Assembly: GCA_016789205.1 (NCBI GenBank)
Contig: JAEURF010000049.1
Coordinates: forward strand, 1,999-9,380
Reading direction: 5' to 3'
DNA: 7,382 nucleotides
Source: Anaerolineales bacterium
GTDB lineage: Bacteria; Chloroflexota; Anaerolineae; Anaerolineales; Villigracilaceae
In this document: positions 1-5,703 of the stretch, piece by piece
Numbering within the stretch: position 1 is the stretch's first letter
How the letters are laid out: each line of letters opens with the position of its first letter
Made by a program: the position numbers and the translations under genes
Notes under the pieces: model-generated
Told to the model about the DNA's origin: nothing
The model's input: only the letters and a program-made list of their open reading frames with translations
The model's database searches: none

Positions 1-198
1 TTAATCCGCGCGACGTGGAAATCAGTAGCCGTGTTTGCAATTGCGCCCATGCAAGATGTGTTGGGTTTAGGCGGTGAAGCAAGGATGAACTTCCCTAGTA
101 AACTCGGCGGTAATTGGGAATGGCGTATGAAAGAAGAAGATTTCCGTGATGATTTGGCGGCTGGATTAAGAGATTTGAATTGGATGAGTTTGAGGTAA
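1..198 (+). CDS. malQ: 4-alpha-glucanotransferase (amylomaltase), C-terminal end, partial
   Basis: Only the last 65 codons are present; the reading frame is open at the left edge and stops with TAA at 196-198. The peptide contains APMQDVLGLGGEARMN followed by GNWEWRM. This is the conserved C-terminal block of GH77 amylomaltases, where the usual form is APLQDxLGLGxEARMN...GNWxWR. The enzyme transfers alpha-1,4-glucan segments between maltodextrins in the cytoplasm, in glycogen and maltose metabolism. It is the only plus-strand gene in the window and converges on the minus-strand genes, with a hairpin terminator directly after its stop. The catalytic residues lie upstream, outside the window, so they cannot be checked. 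The family call is secure from this block. Confidence 0.93.
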   Translation, partial: LIRATWKSVAVFAIAPMQDVLGLGGEARMNFPSKLGGNWEWRMKEEDFRDDLAAGLRDLNWMSLR

Positions 199-229
199 AA
201 AAAATGCTGAGTATCTCAGCATTTTTTTT
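197..229. terminator. Bidirectional intrinsic terminator between convergent genes
   Basis: A perfect 7-bp stem, TGCTGAG (205-211) and CTCAGCA (215-221), closes a 3-base loop. It is flanked by 8 A on the left and 8 T on the right, so the A/T tracts can extend the stem and each strand ends in a U-run. It can therefore terminate malQ on the plus strand and the coiled-coil gene (stop at 234-236) on the minus strand. The first A of the left tract belongs to the malQ stop codon. Confidence 0.92.
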
Positions 230-233
230 ATTG

Positions 234-1007
234 TTACATGCCCGGAATATATTTCGACTCCCATTCCGTAATCGCCGCGCGGATGACCGCTTTGATTTTT
301 TCATCCGGCACATCATCTACTGATTCGTATTTTTGCAAACCGACATATACTTCCACTGCGCCTTGTGGCGAATCTTGTAAGCGAATACCGGCATTTTCAA
401 GCGGCGTATCTACTAATTTTTTTTGTAAAACTGTATCAATTTGTTGCACGATACTTAATAAAGCAAATTCTTTTTCAGGGTCAAGTTTTTTTGCGGGTTG
501 AAGTGGTGACAAAATCGATACAGGCTTGACTTCACTCGATACGAGCGGAACATGCGGAGGTTGAGTCAGAGGCGTTTGCAGCACAGCAGGTTTTGATGCA
601 GGTGGAGGGGTCTGCGTGCCTTCAATATAAGGTCGCACATGTGAAATTAATTCAAGCAAACGTTTTTTTCCCTCAGGCGATAATACGCCACTTAATGGCT
701 TCCCATCCATTTCAACCACCATGCGATTATTTTCTTTTTTCAAGCGCAATAAACTTTCAACATCTACACCGCCGGGCGTGCTGGCTCGCAACAATTGTGC
801 TTCTTCTAATTTTTTTTCAGCATCTGCAAGTTTTCTCTCTGCTTCGGTGCGCATAATTTCAGCGTTGGTTTCCATAGCATCAATTTTTTTGCGTGCATCC
901 AAATTCATGTTCACATAACCCAGCAATGCGCCAATACCAAAAATAACCAAGCCGACAATCCATAAAACAATGGTGGGGACGGTTGTCATTGCAAAATTAA
1001 ATTCCAT
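234..1007 (-). CDS. Membrane-anchored coiled-coil protein of unknown function
   Basis: A 257-residue protein. I recognise no named family. Seen: a short N-terminus, one hydrophobic transmembrane segment at about residues 11-31 (PTIVLWIVGLVIFGIGALLG), then a charged heptad-like coiled coil at about 36-76 rich in Ala, Glu, Lys and Arg. A compact block follows at about 85-130, running from LLRLKKENN through EMDGKPLSG to LLELISHVRPYIEG. Next come a Pro-rich linker (about 131-175) and a C-terminal domain (about 176-257) with GAVEVYVGLQKY and a final acidic/amphipathic helix. The start was chosen at 1007 because GAAAGGA precedes it at good spacing; an in-frame ATG at 1064 would lie inside mutM. The ATG begins 1 base after the mutM stop, suggesting translational coupling. 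I infer an inner-membrane anchor with a cytoplasmic scaffold or sensor domain. The C-terminal block looks like a conserved Chloroflexota hypothetical, from memory only. Confidence 0.85.
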   Translation of the reverse strand: MEFNFAMTTVPTIVLWIVGLVIFGIGALLGYVNMNLDARKKIDAMETNAEIMRTEAERKLADAEKKLEEAQLLRASTPGGVDVESLLRLKKENNRMVVEMDGKPLSGVLSPEGKKRLLELISHVRPYIEGTQTPPPASKPAVLQTPLTQPPHVPLVSSEVKPVSILSPLQPAKKLDPEKEFALLSIVQQIDTVLQKKLVDTPLENAGIRLQDSPQGAVEVYVGLQKYESVDDVPDEKIKAVIRAAITEWESKYIPGM

Positions 1008-1008
1008 G

Positions 1009-1830
1009 TTATTTCCTTTCAACCTTTTGGCACTTCGGGCAAACATGCGTGCCACGTTGAGCAACCACTAACTTTTGAATTTTCGTGCCGCAGACCATAC
1101 AAGGCTCGCCTTCGCGGTCATACACACGAAAATAATTTTGATATTCACCGCCACGATAGACCCAATCAATGGATGCGCCGTTTCTGCGGATACCTTCTTT
1201 TAGAACTGACACAATCGCTTCATGCAACGCCTCAGCCTGTTTCAGCGTGACAACATTTGATAACGCCTGTGGGTGAATTTTTGCTATATGCAAAGACTCA
1301 TCCGCATAGATGTTGCCAACGCCTGCCAAAAATGTTTGGTCTAATAACAATGGTTTGATTTGGCGTTTTCGTTTTCGCAAATTCTCATATAACCATTGCG
1401 GCGTGAAATTTTTTTCTAAAGGTTCTGGACCTAACTTATCTAAAAATTTTTCGGGTTGATTCGTAAGCCATACTTTACCAAATTTACGGGTATCGTTGAA
1501 GGCAAGTTGAGTGATTCCGCCGCTGGGTGATTTAAGGTCAAGAATGAGGCGGTCGTGTTTTTCAGGCTTAATTTTACCTTTTCTCACAGTCAAATCGCCG
1601 CTCATTTTCAAATGTATTAGGAGATTGTAATTTTCTAGCAAGATATTGATGTATTTTGCCCGCCTTGAAACGCCTTTTATCTTTTGCCCCTTGATTTGTT
1701 CTTTGAATTTTTTAACTGAGGGAGTTGCTAACGTTCGCGCCCAACGCACATCGGCAGAGATGATGGTTTTGCCTATCAGGTCAGGTTCTATTTTTCTTGC
1801 TACGGTTTCAACTTCAGGGAGTTCGGGCAT
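1009..1830 (-). CDS. mutM: Formamidopyrimidine-DNA glycosylase (Fpg/MutM)
   Basis: Bifunctional base-excision repair enzyme that removes 8-oxoguanine and formamidopyrimidines and cuts the abasic site by beta/delta-elimination. The 273 residues are normal for the family. Seen: the N-terminus MPELPEVETV with the catalytic Pro2 and Glu3; RRAKY with Lys59 matching the conserved E. coli Lys57; HLKMSGDL with the intercalating Met76; the DTRKFG block; LGPEPL; GVGNIYADES of the helix-two-turn-helix region; and a C-terminal zinc finger with Cys244, Cys247, Cys264 and Cys267 (CX2C-X16-CX2C), with Arg259 in QRGTHVCP. The start is certain because the catalytic Pro must be residue 2. No Shine-Dalgarno precedes it: the upstream 70 or so bases are a 7-base repeat array. 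It lies between prs upstream and the coiled-coil gene downstream. All key residues are intact. Confidence 0.98.
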   Translation of the reverse strand: MPELPEVETVARKIEPDLIGKTIISADVRWARTLATPSVKKFKEQIKGQKIKGVSRRAKYINILLENYNLLIHLKMSGDLTVRKGKIKPEKHDRLILDLKSPSGGITQLAFNDTRKFGKVWLTNQPEKFLDKLGPEPLEKNFTPQWLYENLRKRKRQIKPLLLDQTFLAGVGNIYADESLHIAKIHPQALSNVVTLKQAEALHEAIVSVLKEGIRRNGASIDWVYRGGEYQNYFRVYDREGEPCMVCGTKIQKLVVAQRGTHVCPKCQKVERK

Positions 1831-1831
1831 A

Positions 1832-1915
1832 TTAGCTTTTAGCGATTAGCAATTAGTCATTAGCGGTTAGTATGTAGCCAAAAGCCAATTGCTAACCGCT
1901 AAGCACTATTCATTA
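1832..1915. repeat. Degenerate 7-base tandem repeat (TTAGCNN) with inverted half
   Basis: Read from 1832 the sequence divides cleanly into 7-mers: TTAGCTT, TTAGCGA, TTAGCAA, TTAGTCA, TTAGCGG, TTAGTAT, GTAGCCA, AAAGCCA, then ATTGCTA, ACCGCTA, AGCACTA, TTCATTA. The later units carry the same motif on the other strand. TTAGCGGTTAG (1860-1870) and CTAACCGCTAA (1892-1902) form a perfect 11-bp inverted repeat with a 21-base loop. The array fills the whole prs-mutM gap. It contains the prs stop codon (TAG, 1908-1906) and runs to one base before the mutM start codon. It resembles the short tandem heptamer repeats known in some bacterial genomes, but I cannot assign a family. Confidence 0.85.
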
Positions 1916-2895
1916 AACATCTCACCAACCGAACGACCCTCATGCGCCCGCCTGATGACTTCGCCTAATAATGTATCTACTGAAATGACCGTAATCTTAT
2001 CTTTGAGAAGTTCTTGTTTTTCAGCCGAAAGCGGAGCAGTATCGGTTGTGAAAATTTGTTTAATTGGTAAAGAAGCCAAGCGTTCTGCACCATTCGCAGA
2101 AAGTATCGCATGGACAAATACAAGGTACACATTGCGTGCCCCTTTTTCTTTTACCAAACTGACTGCTTGTGCAATTGAACCGCCGGTATCTACTTCATCA
2201 TCTACAATAATCACGTCGCGGTTTTCCACTTCACCAATTAATGTCAAGGCTTCGGCTTTCGAATCGTTGCCTTGACGGCGTTTTTCGATGAAAGCAATTG
2301 GCATATCCATATCTGCGGCGTAATTGCGTCCTTTTTTGGCAAAACCTAAATCTACAGAAACTACCACTGGGTCTTGCATATCTTTGCGAATATTTGTGTT
2401 GATGTAATCAATTAATAAATGGGAAGCCGTTAATACATCTCCCGGAATAGAGAAGAAGCCCTGAATTTGACCGGCGTGTGGGTCTAACGTCATGTATCGG
2501 TCTGCGCCTGCGGCTTCAATCATATCTGCCACTAGGCGTGAAGTAATTGGCACACGTGGCTGGTCTTTTTTATCGGAACGTCCATAACATAAATAGGGAA
2601 TCACCGCTGTAATGCGTGCCGCAGAATCCAAGCGTAAGGTTTGAATGGTAATTAATAATTCCATCAAGTTGCGATGCACCGGAGATGAAGTCGTTTGAAT
2701 CACATACACATCTTGTCCGCGCGCACTACCTTTTAATTTGACAAATAAGTTTTCATTTGGGAATTCAATCACATCATGCCCACTCAATGTTAAACCAAGA
2801 TAATCTGCAATTTTTTGTGCGAGTTCAGGCGAACCCGTGCCGCCAAATAATTTTATTCCGCCGTACACTTTCAAATCGTGATGTACATGATGCAT
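1906..2895 (-). CDS. prs: Ribose-phosphate pyrophosphokinase (PRPP synthetase)
   Basis: Makes phosphoribosyl pyrophosphate from ribose 5-phosphate and ATP, in the cytoplasm, for purine, pyrimidine, His, Trp and NAD synthesis. The 329 residues are slightly longer than the usual 310-320. Seen: FGGTGSPELAQKIADYLG (17-34) in place of the common FSGNxxPxLA; YLCYGRSDKKDQPRVPIT (101-118) at the ATP-binding region, where most bacteria have RQDRK; DPHAGQIQGFF (138-148); the flexible-loop EKRR (204-207); and the PRPP loop VDDEVDTGGSI (231-241), where DDxxDTAGT is usual. The deviations are conservative, and I judge the enzyme active but divergent. AAGGAGA lies about 10 bases before the ATG. The stop codon lies in the heptamer repeat, and a compound inverted repeat sits upstream, between it and the acetyltransferase gene. 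Confidence 0.95.
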   Translation of the reverse strand: MHHVHHDLKVYGGIKLFGGTGSPELAQKIADYLGLTLSGHDVIEFPNENLFVKLKGSARGQDVYVIQTTSSPVHRNLMELLITIQTLRLDSAARITAVIPYLCYGRSDKKDQPRVPITSRLVADMIEAAGADRYMTLDPHAGQIQGFFSIPGDVLTASHLLIDYINTNIRKDMQDPVVVSVDLGFAKKGRNYAADMDMPIAFIEKRRQGNDSKAEALTLIGEVENRDVIIVDDEVDTGGSIAQAVSLVKEKGARNVYLVFVHAILSANGAERLASLPIKQIFTTDTAPLSAEKQELLKDKITVISVDTLLGEVIRRAHEGRSVGEMFNE

Positions 2896-2917
2896 TAATT
2901 AAAATCTCCTTATGTGT

Positions 2918-3000
2918 GTCATTCTGAACGAAGTGAAGAATCTCTACCACAATCTAAGAGATTCTTCGCCACGAAGAGCAAGAGCGTGGCTCAGAATGAC
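2918..3000. repeat. Compound inverted repeat able to fold as a three-way junction
   Basis: The outer arms GTCATTCTGA (2918-2927) and TCAGAATGAC (2991-3000) are perfect complements. The inner arms GAAGAATCTCT (2935-2945) and AGAGATTCTTC (2957-2967) are perfect complements around an 11-base loop. Between the right arms is a separate hairpin, GCCACG (2968-2973) and CGTGGC (2985-2990). The whole can fold as outer stem, inner stem and side hairpin. There is no U-run, so it is not a classic terminator. It fills the gap between the acetyltransferase stop (3004-3006) and the prs ribosome-binding site. From memory, GTCATTCTGA...GAAGAATCTC is a widespread intergenic repeat type in Chloroflexota and other phyla; it may act as a REP/MITE-like element. 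Confidence 0.88.
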
Positions 3001-3003
3001 ATG

Positions 3004-3555
3004 CTATTTCTTTTTCTTCTTAAACCATTCAGAACGTAACACACCCATCAATAAAACATCTTCATATTTGCCATGTTTATAATTTGCTTCGCGCAATCGT
3101 CCTTCTAAAACAAAGCCTGCATGTTCATAAGAACGGACAGCGCGCACATTATCGGCATATACGCGCAAGAATACACGATTTAAGTTCAAGGTTTCAAAAC
3201 CATGTCGTTGCAATAATGTCATGGCTTCTGCGCCATAACCTTTGTTCCATTCAGTTTTATCGCCAATCACAATACCAACCTCGCCACAGCGGTTTTGAAC
3301 TTCAATGCCATGAAATCCACAATTGCCAATTAATTTCCAGGCTTTACCTTTTTTTATTTCAATTGCAAATGGCTTTTCGTTTGGGTCACGTTTGGTCATG
3401 GCTTCAAACCAATTTTCTTCGTCAGCCATAGAAAGTGGAAGATACAAAGCCAATCCACGAGTTACTTCGGGGTCATTCAGCCATTCGTGATATTTTTTCA
3501 AATCATCACGTTCGACAGCACGCAAACGAATGCGCTCACCATAAATGATACTCAT
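3004..3555 (-). CDS. GNAT-family N-acetyltransferase (RimJ/RimL-like, Acetyltransf_3 type)
   Basis: A 183-residue protein transferring an acetyl group from acetyl-CoA to an unknown amine. Seen: the N-terminal block YGERIRLRAVERDD, common in this subfamily; WLNDPEVTRGL; the core EVGIVIGDKTEWNKGYGAEA (92-111) with the acetyl-CoA pyrophosphate-binding KGYG (105-108); and the C-terminal block ADNVRAVRSYEHAGF (134-148) typical of RimJ/RimL and SpeG-like enzymes. The start was set at 3555, where GGAAGG precedes ATG and the start overlaps the meaB stop as ATGA. A longer frame reaches 3594 but lies inside meaB and lacks that support. The protein ends in five lysines. The substrate cannot be deduced; linkage to meaB suggests co-translation, not a proven shared pathway. 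Confidence 0.9.
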   Translation of the reverse strand: MSIIYGERIRLRAVERDDLKKYHEWLNDPEVTRGLALYLPLSMADEENWFEAMTKRDPNEKPFAIEIKKGKAWKLIGNCGFHGIEVQNRCGEVGIVIGDKTEWNKGYGAEAMTLLQRHGFETLNLNRVFLRVYADNVRAVRSYEHAGFVLEGRLREANYKHGKYEDVLLMGVLRSEWFKKKKK

Positions 3556-4556
3556 TTCAACCTTCCATTCATTAACATCTTGACGGCTTCCCACGGTGAA
3601 ATATTTCTTTGGAAAACTTTTTCAAAGACTTCATCATATTTTTCTTTTGATGTGTCTTGACGAAATTGATTCATCAACGATTCTTGAATCAACGCCTCTA
3701 TCTCGACTTGTAGCCTGATTCTCTCGCGGGCAGACCAGCCTTCCCCTGAGCGGAGATGCGTTGCGTGTTTGGCAATCAAGTCTGCAAGTTCCGAAATCCC
3801 AACGCCTTCAGTAGAAATCGTTCTTTGAATCGGCGGAATCCATAAATTTTTATTTGTATTTTGTTTCGGCGTTTCGGCTTTCATCGCCACGCCATGATGA
3901 CGAAAAATTCGTTCAGTTGGATGCGCCAACTCAAGCATAGACTTTAACGCCTTCTCTGTATTTTCAACGCCGGGTCTATCCCCTTTGTTGACGACGAGAA
4001 TATCTGCAATTTCCAAAATCCCGGCTTTGATGGCTTGAATTTCATCGCCAAGCCCTGGCGCTTCAACAACTAAAGTGGTATGCGCGAGTCTTGCAATATC
4101 CACTTCGCTTTGACCAGCACCAACGGTTTCAACAATAACCATATCAAAACCTGCGGCATCAAATGCTTGGGTCATATTGGCAGTGGATTGCGCCAAGCCA
4201 CCTAACGAACCACGTGTTGCCATGGAACGAATAAAAACTTTTTCATCGCCGGATAAATCGCGCATACGCACACGGTCACCAAGCACAGCGCCACCCGTGA
4301 ATGGACTCGATGGGTCAACTGCGAGAATGGCAATTTTTTTATCTTCTACTTTTCGATAATGCAATGCGAGTTGATTAACCAGTGAAGATTTGCCTGTGCC
4401 CGGCGCGCCGGTAACTCCGATAAGATGTGCTTTGCCGGTATGTGGAAATAACTCAATCAATGCATCGCGACCTTCGGGTGCATTGTTTTCTATTTTTGTG
4501 AGCAATCTTGCTAAAGCAAGTCTGTCACCGTTGAGAATGGATTGAGTGGTTGTCAT
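3552..4556 (-). CDS. meaB: MeaB/ArgK-family GTPase, acyl-CoA mutase chaperone
   Basis: G3E-type P-loop GTPase that protects and reactivates adenosylcobalamin-dependent acyl-CoA mutases and gates cofactor loading, in the cytoplasm. The 334 residues are normal for the family. Seen: Walker A GAPGTGKSS (50-58); AVDPSSPFTGGAVLGDR (79-95), the metal/switch block diagnostic of MeaB; RSMATRGSLGGLA; ETVGAGQSEVDI (143-154); PGLGDEIQAIKAGILEIAD; and the guanine-specificity motif NKGD (190-193), usually NKAD. The old name ArgK reflects a withdrawn kinase assignment. Its upstream neighbour encodes a B12-binding mutase subunit, which supports the role. They are separated by a terminator-like hairpin and an inverted repeat, so they may be differently expressed. 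No clear Shine-Dalgarno precedes the ATG. The stop overlaps the acetyltransferase start by 4 bases. Confidence 0.96.
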   Translation of the reverse strand: MTTTQSILNGDRLALARLLTKIENNAPEGRDALIELFPHTGKAHLIGVTGAPGTGKSSLVNQLALHYRKVEDKKIAILAVDPSSPFTGGAVLGDRVRMRDLSGDEKVFIRSMATRGSLGGLAQSTANMTQAFDAAGFDMVIVETVGAGQSEVDIARLAHTTLVVEAPGLGDEIQAIKAGILEIADILVVNKGDRPGVENTEKALKSMLELAHPTERIFRHHGVAMKAETPKQNTNKNLWIPPIQRTISTEGVGISELADLIAKHATHLRSGEGWSARERIRLQVEIEALIQESLMNQFRQDTSKEKYDEVFEKVFQRNISPWEAVKMLMNGRLK

Positions 4557-4572
4557 ATTGTAGTAAATCTAC

Positions 4573-4625
4573 CGTCCCGCAGGTTTTTCTTAAGATTTGG
4601 TTGATGCAAACAAACCTGCAGGACG
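4573..4625. repeat. 14-base inverted repeat upstream of meaB
   Basis: The arms CGTCCCGCAGGTTT (4573-4586) and AAACCTGCAGGACG (4612-4625) match at 13 of 14 positions around a 25-base loop. The mismatch is C4578 against A4620. On the minus strand, the transcribed sense of meaB, it becomes a G-U wobble, so the RNA hairpin is fully paired. The near arm ends 17 bases before the meaB start codon. It could be an intergenic repeat copy or a leader hairpin affecting meaB translation. Confidence 0.8.
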
Positions 4626-4643
4626 TTTCACCTTAAGAACAAA

Positions 4644-4665
4644 ACACAGAGCCTTTGCTCTGTGT
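4644..4665 (-). terminator. Intrinsic terminator after the mutase small subunit
   Basis: A perfect 9-bp stem, ACACAGAGC (4644-4652) and GCTCTGTGT (4657-4665), closes a 4-base loop. On the minus strand it starts 6 bases after the TAA of the B12-binding subunit gene and is followed by the U-rich run TTTTGTTCTT. It should end, or at least attenuate, transcription before meaB. The U-tract is interrupted, so partial read-through is possible. Confidence 0.82.
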
Positions 4666-4671
4666 GAAAAA

Positions 4672-5070
4672 TTAACCTGTTACCGTTTCTTGAATATCTC
4701 GAATAATATCGTCAGTTGATGCGCCGGGACCGTACACACCGGTCACACCCATTTCTTTCAAACGAATCAAATCTTCATCAGGAATGATTCCGCCGATAAA
4801 AACTTTCACGTGCGTTTGCCCATTGGCATGGAGCAATTCCATAATGCGTGGAGCCAATGCCATGTGTGCGCCAGATAAAACAGAAAGCCCAACCACATCA
4901 ACATCTTCTTGCAAAGCGGCTTCAGCAATCATTTCTGGTGTTTGGCGCAAACCGGTATAAATCACTTCCATGCCGGCATCACGCAAAGCGCGCGCCACAA
5001 CTTTCGCACCGCGGTCATGCCCATCTAAGCCGGGCTTGGCAACCAAAACTCGTATCTTTTTCTCTGCCAT
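4672..5070 (-). CDS. Cobalamin-binding small subunit of an acyl-CoA mutase
   Basis: A 132-residue protein made of a single B12-binding domain, equivalent to the C-terminal domain of methylmalonyl-CoA mutase. Seen: KIRVLVAKPGLDGHDRGAKV (5-24) with DxHxxG at 16-21, whose His18 should be the lower cobalt ligand; the SxL motif (63-65, SVLSGAH), which lines the nucleotide-tail pocket; and the Gly pair FIGGIIPDED (91-100). It would pair with a separate large catalytic subunit, absent here, as in split mutases. Candidates are methylmalonyl-CoA mutase (mcmA2, succinyl-CoA interconversion), isobutyryl-CoA mutase (icmB) or 2-hydroxyisobutyryl-CoA mutase (hcmB); the small subunit alone does not decide, so no symbol is given. 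GGAGGA lies 4 bases before the ATG. It has its own promoter and a terminator, and meaB follows. Confidence 0.94.
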   Translation of the reverse strand: MAEKKIRVLVAKPGLDGHDRGAKVVARALRDAGMEVIYTGLRQTPEMIAEAALQEDVDVVGLSVLSGAHMALAPRIMELLHANGQTHVKVFIGGIIPDEDLIRLKEMGVTGVYGPGASTDDIIRDIQETVTG

Positions 5071-5099
5071 CGTTCCTCCGATAATGAATCGTTAATGTG

Positions 5100-5130
5100 A
5101 TTATACTCGCGTTTATACTAAATATCACAA
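5100..5130 (-). promoter_or_regulatory. Probable promoter of the mutase small subunit
   Basis: On the minus strand a perfect -10 box, TATAAT (5105-5100), is preceded by TTGTGA (5130-5125) as a possible -35 box at a long 19-base spacing. The inferred start near 5093 gives a leader of about 20 bases containing the GGAGGA ribosome-binding site. The -10 box is strong; the -35 assignment is weak. It lies between the DUF2283 terminator and the gene, as expected for a new transcription unit. Confidence 0.6.
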
Positions 5131-5170
5131 TCGGGCAATTTATAAAAATGAAAGGAATGGATTAAATAGA

Positions 5171-5198
5171 AAATCCGAGAGTTTCAACTCTCGGATTT
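5171..5198 (-). terminator. Strong hairpin terminator after the DUF4258-DUF2283 pair
   Basis: A perfect 12-bp stem (5171-5182 with 5187-5198), core ATCCGAGAG/CTCTCGGAT, closes a 4-base loop. On the minus strand it begins 6 bases after the DUF2283 TAA, is preceded by an A-run and ends in TTTTCTATTT. It marks the end of the upstream unit. On the plus strand it also has a clean T-run (5196-5202), so it could block antisense transcription. Confidence 0.9.
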
Positions 5199-5204
5199 TT
5201 TTCT

Positions 5205-5411
5205 TTACCCTGCTATCGGCGAAACTTGATATTCGATTTTGCTTGGCACATTCACCCTTTGTGAAGCATCCAAAATTTCGAGTGAAACAAGATTCCCTTT
5301 TTCGTCATAGTCTAATATTACGCCTGGCTTATCTTCATCGCTTTCCACAACTAGCGCTTCAGAAAAAATGACTGTTAAGGTATCCGTTTCTCTGTCATAA
5401 ATTACTTTCAT
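5205..5411 (-). CDS. DUF2283 family small protein
   Basis: A 68-residue acidic protein. Seen: an N-terminal MKVIYDRETDTLTVIFSE followed by PGVILDYDEKGNLVSLEILD (29-48), the typical DUF2283 pattern of short beta-strands and a closing helix start. The function of the family is not established; members often sit next to small DUF4258 genes, and a toxin-antitoxin-like role has been suggested from that context. Here it starts 3 bases after the DUF4258 stop, with GGAG 8 bases before the ATG inside the end of that gene, so the two are almost certainly co-translated. A hairpin terminator follows directly. In a toxin-antitoxin reading this would be the antitoxin, but nothing in the sequence proves this. 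Confidence 0.85.
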   Translation of the reverse strand: MKVIYDRETDTLTVIFSEALVVESDEDKPGVILDYDEKGNLVSLEILDASQRVNVPSKIEYQVSPIAG

Positions 5412-5414
5412 GGC

Positions 5415-5693
5415 TTATCTCCAATATTTCTCAATCTTGCTGGTTCGATAAACAGTTACAACATGCGGTGGTTTAATATCAATATCTACAAAAACACGTA
5501 AGATATATGTTTTTGATGTTTTAGTAAAAATATATTTATTTTGGTATACCGCACGTCCATCTCGCACAATTTCCATCTGTTCAGGTTTAGCTAATACATC
5601 TTGAACTTCTTGTTCAGCAATATTGCGCCGAGTCATTTCTTTGAGTGCATGAGCAGTAAAGACAAATTCAAGAATAGGCTCAGGACTGGACAT
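5415..5693 (-). CDS. DUF4258 family small protein, possible toxin-like partner
   Basis: A 92-residue basic protein. Seen: FVFTAHALKEMTRRNIAEQ (10-28), then EVQDVLAKPEQ (29-39), the DUF4258 pattern of a His followed by an Arg-rich helix, then beta-strands (KYIFTKTSKTYILRVFVDID, 53-72) and VVTVYRTSKIEKYW at the end. The fold is thought to be related to RelE/BrnT-like small nucleases, but activity is unproven. The start was set at the ATG at 5693; a TTG at 5699 is also in frame. No Shine-Dalgarno precedes either codon, and an extended -10 box lies only 10 bases upstream of the ATG, so the mRNA may be leaderless. DUF2283 follows 3 bases after its stop. Confidence 0.82.
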   Translation of the reverse strand: MSSPEPILEFVFTAHALKEMTRRNIAEQEVQDVLAKPEQMEIVRDGRAVYQNKYIFTKTSKTYILRVFVDIDIKPPHVVTVYRTSKIEKYWR

Positions 5694-5703
5694 AGACAAT
5701 CAA

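Noticed and set aside
238..918. Plus-strand open frames opposite the coiled-coil gene.
   Set aside because: They have no ribosome-binding sites or family resemblance and mirror the composition of the minus-strand gene.
1009..1064. An upstream in-frame ATG at 1064 that would lengthen the coiled-coil protein by 19 residues.
   Set aside because: It lies within the zinc-finger end of mutM, and the ATG at 1007 has a proper GAAAGGA ribosome-binding site.
1874..1902. A mutM promoter within the repeat array, TTAGCA and TACTAA at 17-base spacing.
   Set aside because: Both boxes match the consensus poorly and derive from the repeat units themselves.
3556..3594. A longer acetyltransferase frame starting at 3594.
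   Set aside because: It would lie in the meaB C-terminus; the ATG at 3555 has GGAAGG before it and starts the typical family N-terminus.
4557..4671. A cobalamin riboswitch before meaB.
   Set aside because: The gap is short and mostly taken by two simple hairpins; I see no B12-box-like conserved core.
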